DNA of 64,000 bases from Shewanella algae (GTDB lineage Bacteria; Pseudomonadota; Gammaproteobacteria; Enterobacterales; Shewanellaceae): NCBI RefSeq assembly GCF_009183365.2, contig NZ_CP068230.1:3191001-3255000 (forward strand), written 5' to 3'. The position numbers and the translations under genes are program-made. Shown piece by piece: positions 36,473-45,200 of this stretch. The notes under the pieces were generated by a model. It was given only the letters and a program-made list of their open reading frames with translations. It made no database searches and was not told where the DNA came from. The number at the start of each line of letters is the position of its first letter. The stretch's first letter is position 1.

Positions 36473-38260
36473 ATGAAAAGAATAATGTTATTGGCCGGTA
36501 CTGCATTTCTGTATACCGGCATGGTACCTGCTGCGGGTCTGGCCGAGCACCATATCAAACAGGCGGGCGCCGATTGTCAGTCCTGCCACAGTCGGCCCAT
36601 AGAGGTAAAAGACAACGAGGCTCGGGAAAACCAGGCTTGTATCAGTTGCCACGGCTCGCTGCAGGAGTTGGCTCAGCAGGCAAAGCAACCGCTTTCGCCC
36701 CACCACAGTCATCTTATTGACCTGTCCTGCACCAGTTGCCACTCGGGCCACAAGGAGCCTGTGATGGTGTGTCAGACCTGCCATGACAGCTTCAAGAGCA
36801 GTTTTCATATTCCCTTCTCCGCGAGCGATAAGGTAGCGGATACCTATGTCTTCCCCGAAGTATCTCAGCAAGCCATAGACAAGGCGCTGGCCGCAGGTCC
36901 GGTGGAACGGCATGAGCTTCTGGTCATTGGCGCCGGCGCCGCCGGACACGCCGCCGCCGTATCGGCCCGCCAGCACGGTATCAAAGATGTGGTATTACTT
37001 GAGAAACAACCTTACATAGGTGGCAATGGCATGCTGGCCGCCGGTGGCATGGCTTCGGCAGAGACCCTGACCCAGGCGTTTCGTGGTTATCAGGACAGCA
37101 AGGCGCTCTGGTATCAGGACACAATGAAGGGTGGCCACCAGCTCAACAACCCGGATCTGGTGCATACCCTAGTCAACAACGGCAGTGCCGGTATCGACTG
37201 GTTGATGGCCTTGGGCGCAGATATGACTTCTGCGGCCAGTGCCGGTGGCCACAGTGCCGAACGTCTGCACCGGCCCAGCGGCGGTGCCAAGTCCGGCCCG
37301 GAAATCATCAATACCTTGAAAAATGCGGCCGAAAAACTCGGGGTTGAAACCCGCACCAACAGCAAGGTGATACGCTTGGTTGAAGATAAACAAGGCAAAA
37401 TCACCGGAGTATTGGTGCAAGGCAAGCACACTGGAGTGCATCTATTGGCGGCCAAGGCCGTGGTGATCGCCTCCGGCGGCTTTGCCCGCAACAATGCCTT
37501 GGTCGCCAAATACAGACCGGATCTCAAGGGCGTGGACTCTACCAATAACCCGGGCAATGTCGGCGATGCACTCACCTTTGCCACCGCCATTGGCGTGGAT
37601 ACTGTGGATGTCGACCAAATCCAGGCCTTCCCCACAGCAGCAGCCGGTAAAATGGTTATTTCAGGCACAGCACGCGGCGCCGGAGCCATATTGCTGAACC
37701 GCGATGGGGCCAGATTCTGTGACGAGATGGGCCCCAGGGACAAAGTCTCCGAGTGCATCTGGGCTCAACCTGGAAAAGACGCCTGGCTGGTATTTGATGA
37801 AACCGTGTTTGAACGTCTGGGGCAACTGCGGGGCATGCTGGAGCTGGGTATCATCTACAAAGCCGCCGACGCCAAAGAGCTGGCAGCCAAAACCCAAATG
37901 AATGCCGAAGCGGCGGCAGCCGCCGTCAAACGCTATAACGGTTTTCAGGCCAGTGGCAAGGACAGCGATTTTGGCCGCAAGAATATGGCCGACGATCTGC
38001 ATTTCCCACTCTATGCCGTGCAGGTTAAGCCTGCGGTTCACCACACTATGGGCGGCCTTAAAATCGCCACTGACACCCGGGCATTGAATAAAGATGGCAA
38101 GCCTATTGCCGGCCTTTATGCCGCCGGTGAAGTAACAGGTGGCGTCCACGGTGCCAATCGGCTGGCGGGTAATGCGATAGCCGATACCATAGTATTTGGT
38201 CGCATAGCCGGTGAAAATGTCGCCGAATTTATCAAACAAACGGCAACCGATAACCAGTAA
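36473..38260 (+). CDS. Tetraheme flavocytochrome c (fumarate-reductase-like), substrate uncertain
   Basis: 595 residues from the ATG at 36473 (GAGGAT upstream; a GTG twelve bases earlier is also in frame). A signal peptide ends near AAGLA. Four CXXCH sites (CQSCH, CISCH, CTSCH, CQTCH, about 34-112) form the heme domain. An FAD domain follows with VIGAGAAGHAAA and GGNGMLAAGGM. Relative to S. frigidimarina FccA, the proton-donor Arg (GPRDK), HHTMGG His and GANRLAGN Arg are kept. The second substrate His is Phe386 (QAFPT for QAHPT), and the following M/T/E residues also differ. It is a periplasmic reductase, probably not for fumarate; urocanate-, acrylate- or cinnamate-type acids are candidates. 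Confidence 0.9.
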   Translation: MKRIMLLAGTAFLYTGMVPAAGLAEHHIKQAGADCQSCHSRPIEVKDNEARENQACISCHGSLQELAQQAKQPLSPHHSHLIDLSCTSCHSGHKEPVMVCQTCHDSFKSSFHIPFSASDKVADTYVFPEVSQQAIDKALAAGPVERHELLVIGAGAAGHAAAVSARQHGIKDVVLLEKQPYIGGNGMLAAGGMASAETLTQAFRGYQDSKALWYQDTMKGGHQLNNPDLVHTLVNNGSAGIDWLMALGADMTSAASAGGHSAERLHRPSGGAKSGPEIINTLKNAAEKLGVETRTNSKVIRLVEDKQGKITGVLVQGKHTGVHLLAAKAVVIASGGFARNNALVAKYRPDLKGVDSTNNPGNVGDALTFATAIGVDTVDVDQIQAFPTAAAGKMVISGTARGAGAILLNRDGARFCDEMGPRDKVSECIWAQPGKDAWLVFDETVFERLGQLRGMLELGIIYKAADAKELAAKTQMNAEAAAAAVKRYNGFQASGKDSDFGRKNMADDLHFPLYAVQVKPAVHHTMGGLKIATDTRALNKDGKPIAGLYAAGEVTGGVHGANRLAGNAIADTIVFGRIAGENVAEFIKQTATDNQ

Positions 38261-38273
38261 TCTGTGCCGCTCC

Positions 38274-38550
38274 TAGGGAAGATGCGAATAAGTCCTCGTG
38301 GCCTTCTCTTTTGTAGAGAGTGGCTTGCACAGCAATTGGCGTTCAAGGCATCTGACTGAAGGCATGCCGGGGCCTGTCGAAGTCGGATAACGCAGAAAGC
38401 TGGTTGCTGTGAAAGCCCGAAGGGCGTGGCTTACAAGCCTGCCTGCTGTGCTTCTTGCAAAGGACTAAGGCCATTTGCTGCGAACCACGCCTTGCATCCA
38501 GGCCTGTAAGCCGACGCAGAGCACGCATGGGACTTGTTCTCACCTTCCCT
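38274..38550. mobile_element. MITE-like element, full copy (about 277 bp)
   Basis: The left end TAGGGAAGATGCGAATAAGT and the reverse complement of the right end (AAGGGAAGGTGAGAACAAGT) match at 16 of 20 bases, giving terminal inverted repeats. No transposase is encoded. The first 111 bases recur at 41903-42013 with 8 mismatches. Short ORFs inside are not credible genes. The rest of the 38261-38778 gap, from 38551, holds only the leader of the following chemoreceptor gene. Confidence 0.82.
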
Positions 38551-38778
38551 TATATGCGCAAGGGGCGTTGTTTAAGCCATATTTCCAGCAGCCCCAGTTA
38601 GAATATGGCGCAGGAAAGCCTTATTGGTTCACATTTATTAAACATCCTTAGTTAAAACCCCTCGGCTTGCACTATTCTTGTTAAACAAATGTACTAGATT
38701 GTCCCGGTCGCAATGGCCGCTGGGTAGATTTATGTCTATATATTTATGGGATACGTCAACATTATCAGAGGATAAACA

Positions 38779-40647
38779 ATGAAGTTCAGCCATAAGATTG
38801 TCGCCGCCTCCTCTGCATTGCTTTTGGTAACAGTTGCACTGCTTTCCACCAAGCAATACTTTGCGGTACAGGAACAGATGCAGGCTCAGGTAGGAGCCAG
38901 CGTGACCGAAATCATGGATGGACTCAAAAACACGGTTTCTTCTGAGCTGGACTCGCGCAAGAAACTGGCCGCTTATTCAACCAGTATGTTGGAAACCGAT
39001 CTTTCGCCCGCACATATCCGCGATGTGATCACCCGTCCAGTAATAAAAAACAGCTTCCTTCTGGTCGGCTTCGGTTATGAAAGCGATGGCTCGAACATCA
39101 ACAACAATCCCGCCTGGGATCCCGGAGCCGGTTGGGACCCCAGGGTGCGCCCCTGGTACAAGGACGCCAAACAAGCCGACGCTTTGATTATCACAGCGCC
39201 CTATGCCGACTCGGCGTCAGGGGAAATCCTGGTTTCCATCGCCACTCCGGTCAAAGACAGCGGCCGTTTTATCGGCGCCATTTTTTATGATGTCAGCCTG
39301 GTCGGCTTGGCCGAGTTGGTCAATCAAGTCAAACTCTTCAATGCCGGCTATGTGTTTATCGTCTCGGGCGATGGCACCACCATAGCCCACCCCAAGTCAG
39401 AGCTGAACGGCAAACCCATGAGCAACTTCCTGCCCAAGGTGGCGTTAAGTGAAGATCCGCAGCAGGTAATACTGGACGGTAAACCTTATACCCTGGATTT
39501 TGCCAAGGTCAGTGGTGAGAACTGGTACGTCGGTGCCCTGCTGGATGAAGATATCGCCTATGCCGCCGTCAGCGAACTGCGCAACAGCTCTGTCCTTTAC
39601 GCCATTATTGCCGTCATAGTCAGCATCACACTGCTGCTGATGCTGATCAAAACACTGATGCGGCCTCTGGAAACCCTTAACAAGGCGATTCAAGATGTCG
39701 CCTCGGGCGAAGGGGATCTGACCCAGAGACTGGATACGGACACTGACGCCGAATTCTCGGCACTGGCATCTGGCTTCAACAGCTTTACCGCCAGTCTGCA
39801 ACAGCTCATCACCCAGTCCAAGGCCATAGGGCAGCAGATATTGCAGAGTTCTGAAATGACCTCGGCCGAGCTGCAGCAATCCACAGACGCCATGAAATCC
39901 CAGTTGCATGAGCTGGAACAGTTGGCCACCGCCATGCACGAAATGGCCACCACCTCGTCGGATGTTGCCCGTAATGCCCAGGGTGCCGCCACCGCAGCCA
40001 AAGACGCCGATAGCGCCACCAGTGTCGGCACTCAGGTGGTCAGCGCCACCACAGATGCAATCAATGCCCTGTCAGAGCGGATTGATATGGCAGTGCAAGA
40101 GGTCAAAGAGCTGGAAACCGCCACCAGCAATATCGCGACGATTCTGAGTGTTATCAATGATATTGCCGATCAAACCAATCTGCTTGCACTCAACGCCGCC
40201 ATTGAGGCCGCCAGAGCCGGTGATTCGGGCCGAGGTTTTGCCGTGGTGGCTGATGAAGTGCGCACTCTGGCACAGCGCACCCAGGAATCCACCACAGAAA
40301 TTCGCGCCATGATAGAGCAGTTGCAGGCCGGATCCCGCGCCGTGGCCGACGTGATGAATCAAAGTAAGGACACCACCCAGGAAGCGGTTACCAAAGCAGA
40401 AGGTGCCAATGAGGCGCTGAACCGTATCCGCGATGCCATTCAGCAGATCACCGATATGAATCTGCAAATCGCCTCGGCCGCCGAAGAGCAGAGCCTGGTG
40501 GCCGAAGAGATCAATAACAACACGGTCAGGATCAAGGATCTGTCGGTGCAGGTATCGGATTCGGCGACACAGGCCAACTCAGCCATGCATACCCAAACCG
40601 AACAGGTACGGCAGCAGGACGCCATACTCAACAAGTTTATTGTCTGA
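38779..40647 (+). CDS. Methyl-accepting chemotaxis protein with dCache sensor, probable amino-acid receptor
   Basis: 622 residues with GAGGATA before the ATG. Membrane helices near residues 7-25 and 275-297 flank a double-Cache periplasmic domain. It contains the run RVRPWYKDA, TAPYADSASGEILVSIATPV and GAIFYDVSL. That R-x-W-Y, then Tyr, then Asp pattern is the amino-acid-binding motif known for dCache_1AA receptors such as PctA. A HAMP domain and a signalling domain follow, with the hairpin tip LLALNAAIEAARAGDSGRGF. It should report ligand to CheA-CheW. It is followed by a porin gene 64 bases on; both lie between two direct MITE copies. Confidence 0.9.
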   Translation: MKFSHKIVAASSALLLVTVALLSTKQYFAVQEQMQAQVGASVTEIMDGLKNTVSSELDSRKKLAAYSTSMLETDLSPAHIRDVITRPVIKNSFLLVGFGYESDGSNINNNPAWDPGAGWDPRVRPWYKDAKQADALIITAPYADSASGEILVSIATPVKDSGRFIGAIFYDVSLVGLAELVNQVKLFNAGYVFIVSGDGTTIAHPKSELNGKPMSNFLPKVALSEDPQQVILDGKPYTLDFAKVSGENWYVGALLDEDIAYAAVSELRNSSVLYAIIAVIVSITLLLMLIKTLMRPLETLNKAIQDVASGEGDLTQRLDTDTDAEFSALASGFNSFTASLQQLITQSKAIGQQILQSSEMTSAELQQSTDAMKSQLHELEQLATAMHEMATTSSDVARNAQGAATAAKDADSATSVGTQVVSATTDAINALSERIDMAVQEVKELETATSNIATILSVINDIADQTNLLALNAAIEAARAGDSGRGFAVVADEVRTLAQRTQESTTEIRAMIEQLQAGSRAVADVMNQSKDTTQEAVTKAEGANEALNRIRDAIQQITDMNLQIASAAEEQSLVAEEINNNTVRIKDLSVQVSDSATQANSAMHTQTEQVRQQDAILNKFIV

Positions 40648-40711
40648 AACCGCCAGTGCGCCCAGGTAACAAGCCCGGGCGCACCGTATCCACAGCTACC
40701 GGAGAGTCGAT

Positions 40712-41905
40712 ATGAAAGGCAAACTCCTGATATTGAGCGCCTGTCTGCTGCCGCTGCTGGCAAATGCCGAAAACAGCAGCCAAGAGCAACGCATCAAGGC
40801 ATTGGAACAAAGAGTCATGGAACTGGAGCAGCTACTGCAAGCCCAGCTGCAACAATCCGGCACTCACTCGCCAATGATGGCCCATGACACAAGCCAAACC
40901 TCTGCATCGTCGCAACAAGCCGGCAAGCCTGAGCCTGCCGCCAGTCAAACGATGCAGGATAAGGCTCCTTCGATGACCTCCTCCCTTGGCGCCAGCCAAT
41001 TCACTCTGTACGGCTCGCTGCGCCCAACACTGGAATACAGGGATCGCGGCAAAGATCAGTGGGACATAGGCGATGCACTGTCGCGAATTGGAGTCAAGGC
41101 AGAAACCGAGTTTCTTCCCGGCTGGCGTGCTCTGGCGCAAGGGGAATGGAAAATCCGTATCGATGATAATGGCCGCTTCGGTGAGGCGAGACTGGCGTTT
41201 GCCGGAGTCGACTCGCCATACGGCAAGCTGACTCTGGGGCGGCAACGCCCGGTGCAATATACCCTGGTGGCGGAATACACTGACATTTTCAACAATGCCA
41301 ACAGCCCCTTTGGCTACAATCAGGAAAGCCCCTTCTTTGTCGACAACGCTTTAATTTATCAAGTTAACATTGAGCTTTTCACCCTGATGGCTTCGGCAGT
41401 ATTTGATGACAGCGAATACAATAGCGGTGCCGATATCATCAACCTGGGTGCGGGATTCGATTGGCAGCAGCTGCATCTGGGGCTGACCTGGCTGGCCCAG
41501 GATAAATATGCCGGCGATATCAAGCAGGGTGACGAGCAGGTGTGGGGCGCGGTAGCAGCCTATACCTGGCACAACGGCATCTATGCCGCCGCCAGTTACC
41601 AACGCAAGGAGTATGACTTTGTCAGTGCTAACAATCGAGATGGCGATACCTTTGATGGCGCGCTGGCACTGCCGCTTGGCAAGGACTACAAACTCAAGCT
41701 GGGTTACTTCTGGTTTAAAGATGGCATAGAAGATTTCAGCAGCCTGGACTATGACGGTTACAACCTGACACTGGAATGGCAGCCGCTGAATAATGTACGT
41801 TTACACCTTGAATATCTGGCGCAAAACTATGACAACCGAGAGGATGAGTCGATAGTGGCTGCCGGTATCCGCTACGACTTCGATCTCAATTGGCGTCTTC
41901 CTTAG
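40712..41905 (+). CDS. Gram-negative porin with N-terminal coiled coil; 3' end reshaped by a MITE
   Basis: 397 residues. A signal peptide (cut near ANA-EN) is followed by a coiled coil (QRIKALEQRVMELEQLLQAQ, about 28-48) and a Ser/Gln/Pro-rich linker. A beta-barrel then starts at QFTLYGSLRPTLEY, with porin strands such as YGKLTLGRQRPVQYTLV. Porins usually end in an aromatic residue, and GIRYDF would fit. Here seven more residues (DLNWRLP) precede a TAG whose last two bases are the first bases of a MITE copy. The insertion probably altered the C-terminus. CGGAGAG precedes the ATG. Confidence 0.87.
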   Translation: MKGKLLILSACLLPLLANAENSSQEQRIKALEQRVMELEQLLQAQLQQSGTHSPMMAHDTSQTSASSQQAGKPEPAASQTMQDKAPSMTSSLGASQFTLYGSLRPTLEYRDRGKDQWDIGDALSRIGVKAETEFLPGWRALAQGEWKIRIDDNGRFGEARLAFAGVDSPYGKLTLGRQRPVQYTLVAEYTDIFNNANSPFGYNQESPFFVDNALIYQVNIELFTLMASAVFDDSEYNSGADIINLGAGFDWQQLHLGLTWLAQDKYAGDIKQGDEQVWGAVAAYTWHNGIYAAASYQRKEYDFVSANNRDGDTFDGALALPLGKDYKLKLGYFWFKDGIEDFSSLDYDGYNLTLEWQPLNNVRLHLEYLAQNYDNREDESIVAAGIRYDFDLNWRLP

Positions 41906-42013
41906 GGAAGGTGCCTATAAGTCCTCGTGGCCTTCTCTTTTGTAGAGAGTGACTTACACAACAATTGGTGTTCAAGGCTTCTGACTGAAGGCATGCCGGG
42001 GCCTGTCGAAGTC
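41903..42013. mobile_element. Partial MITE copy (left 111 bp)
   Basis: It matches 38274-38384 at 103 of 111 positions without gaps, in the same orientation. The similarity stops after GTCGAAGTC, and no right-hand inverted repeat is seen before the terminator at 42075. Its first bases form the stop codon of the porin gene. Confidence 0.85.
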
Positions 42014-42074
42014 AATCTGTATCAATCGTGATGATTAGCCCTGTAAATAACCGCTTTGAATGAGCCCTGGCAAT

Positions 42075-42110
42075 AAAAATCCCCGCTGATGCAACCTGCG
42101 GGGATTTTTT
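42075..42110. terminator. Bidirectional terminator between porin and giant protease
   Basis: AAAAATCCCCGC (42075-42086) pairs with GCGGGGATTTTT (42098-42109), giving A- and T-runs on both sides. It can serve the porin on plus and the protease on minus. Nothing else is evident in 42014-42206. Confidence 0.88.
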
Positions 42111-42206
42111 ATCTGCCCTGTTACCCGTTTGGGGCACCTGGCCCAAGTGATAACCCGGACTCAGGTTTGGCTTTGGATCTAGCTTTGGCTTTTGTTTAGC
42201 TCAGTC

Positions 42207-45200
42207 TCAGCGCTTGCGCCGTAACAAGCCAAGAGACAATAGCGCCAGCACACTCCAGCCGAGCGAACCACCCGAGTCTGACTCCTCCAGCGGCGGCTCT
42301 GGAGGGCTCACAGGGGCAACCCCGTCGGACTCCACCTTCAGCATAAAGCTGGTGCTGGCGGCATCGCCACTGTTGAGGCTATCACGCACAGTTACCGTGA
42401 CCAGAGTTTCACCGTGAAAATCTGCCTCGGGGATCAGGTTGAAGCTGTCACCGTCAATCTCGGCGCTGATGTGTTCACCACTGACCTCCAACAGATTCGG
42501 CACTTTATCGGCATCGACATAGGTCACGGCAATACCGTCTATACGGCCATTTTCGGCAACACTCATGTCACTGAGTAGCGCCAGCTGGATATTGCCTTTA
42601 ACCGCAATCTGATGGCTCAAAGTGCCCGGCTCGCCGCCTTCGAGATCGTAATTAAGCGTTATGGCAAGCGCCTTCCCGGTAGCCCCGGGTTGAATCGCCG
42701 CCTTGAAGCTCAGCTCGACCCGGCTCTGCTCAGGCCCTGTGTAATCAAAGCAGATCACCAGATCATCCTTAAGCAAGGTATCCAGGTTATCGAAGCCCAG
42801 CATCTCATAAAGATAGCCATTCTTCGGCCCCGCGTCCCCAGACCAGGTACTGTCAAAGCCTTCGACAAACACAGCCCCGTCGGCCACATCGGCCCCCAGG
42901 TTCTGGTAGGCATAGATGATCTCGTACATGCCGGGATGATCGTCGATACCGCTGCGCAGTATGGTCTGGAAGTCAAACTCCTGGCCTGTCTGGCGGTCGG
43001 TAACATTATCAAACTCGAGGAACAACAAGTCCCCCAGGTCCGGACGCTCTTCCTTGTCCTGAGTGGCTATGGTCAGGCCCCAAGGCTCTTCCCAATGGCG
43101 GCGGTACTTCATCTCAAAACTGCCACGCCAGAAGGGGGCCAGCGCCTCATACAGAAAACCCGGGCCGCGGTGCGCGCCCATATACCAGTAGGCAGTGTTA
43201 AACTGCAACGCGCCCACAGTATGCATCCGCATATAACCGGCATTGGCCTGGTTGTATACCTTGAACTCGGCGCCCTCTTTATAGAACAGCCAATCGATAG
43301 GCACATCGACACTGACTTGAGAGTCGCCGGCCAACCAGTCGGCGTTGGGCTGCATACCAAACTCGCCGAAGAGATCTATGTAGCCACCGGTGGAGTACTC
43401 ATCAATCATAGGCGTGCGACACATGGCATCGTTGAGGTTGGTACTGACCTTGTACTGCCGCTCCACCAGGCGGGTGCTGGGCTGCAGGCCAGTCAGCGTC
43501 AGGCCGCTTTCATCGGCAACAATCGCTTCGGCAACCGCTGGATTATTGCTCTTGATGGTCGCCGGTGCCAAACGCATGCCTTCGGGTAACTTGAGCTGCA
43601 ACTCATAGTTACGATCGCGGGATTCCAGGTTGGCCGCCAGTTTAACGGTAACATCCACCACATCTTCGCTCAGCGCCTTGTCCTGACTGACTGACCAGCT
43701 GACGGCATCCTCGCCGCGGCGGATATTGAGGGCACTGAAACCGAAAGAACCTTCAGCGCCTGGGCCGGCACCGAGATCCATACCGCCATAGAAGACATCC
43801 CCTTGCTTGGCATCGGGAATATTCCAGTTGAGGGTCAACTGATAGTCACCATTGCCATCATGCGACGCCGGACCATCCAGGCTCAACATACCGAAATCGT
43901 CATCGGCCATGATCACCGCATGGCCGGTCACAGCTTCCACTTCCCCCTTGCCATAGGCCATGGCGGTGGCAAACCAATAGGTACCGGGGGCCGGGTTTTC
44001 CAGACTACAGAGGTTGTGCTCGGCTTGGCTGGAAGAGAAACACACCAGCTCGGCATCGTATTCTGCCTTGAGCGCCCTGTCATCCTGCTCCATCTCCTCT
44101 TGCGAAGGGATAAAGCCGTTATTGCCGTTGGCATCCCGCCCCAGGATCACAAAGGGGAACACCCCTGAATAACGGGGGTTCATCTCCTCAAGCGTGCTGG
44201 TGCGCTTGGCGCTCTGCACTTCCACCACCAAACGCTTGGCGCCTTCGGGAACCGTGACGGTTTGAATATCCCAGCCCTTCTCTATGTATTCCAGATCAAG
44301 GAATGGCGCCACTGCTTCCAGAGTGGCAGTTTTTAGCTCAGGCTGCACCGGGCCGTAGAAACGAGGCGTCAGTTGAGCATAGGCCGAGGTATTCATCTTC
44401 AGGGTTTCACTGCCCTGAGCCCGGCTGATATCCAGGTCCATGGATACCGGCATCTGATCAGCCTTACTGGCCACGACTACCGGCATATGCAACTCAGGGG
44501 AAGTGCCTGACGCTTCAGTGAGTCTGAGCTCACCGTTGAAGAAGGCGTCCTTGTTTTGTACCTGCTGCCAAGGCGCTCCCGGCTCACCCGGATTGACGTT
44601 GGACTCAATCAACGGCGGCACTTTGGCCTTGATCACCAGAGTCTGACTTTCGCCCTTGACCAGGGTAAAGTTCTCGGGAGAAACACTGAGCTCAAAGCCC
44701 TGCTCCTTACCCAAAGCCTCGGCACTCCAACTGCCGTCGCGGGTGGCTGTAACTGTGCGCATCCAGCTGCAACTTTGCTCACAGGCCATTTCCACCATGG
44801 AAGGCAAGTTGAGCCAGTTGACTATCCCACCGTTCTCCGGATTGGCATTGCGGTAATTTTCTATGGTCTCATCCATCACCAGGCCGGTATTGGCCGCACG
44901 GGCAACATTAATGGCGCCGGCGCCGGCCATAAAGTGATAGAAAGGCTCCAGCAACTCATAACCTGTGTTGAGATACACAGGCCCGGCAGTCATCATCAGC
45001 GCCGACTGCACTTCGGCCGGGGTCCACTCGGGATGCAGCTGCATCAGCAGTGTCATGGCACCTGTCACATGAGGCGCCGCCATTGAGGTGCCGCTCATAA
45101 AGGTCCAGTCGGAGGCATCCGGCGCACCGGTAAAGGGTTGATCATCGGCGTTGGCAGCGTAAATCTGTACCCCGGGAGCGCTGAGATCCGGCACCAAGGT

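Noticed and set aside
38343..38543. 66-residue open frame inside the MITE
   Set aside because: It lies wholly within a repeat without coding signal and begins and ends by chance.
42612..43589. 325-residue open frame antisense to the giant subtilase
   Set aside because: Same reason; the protease frame is continuous and recognisable.
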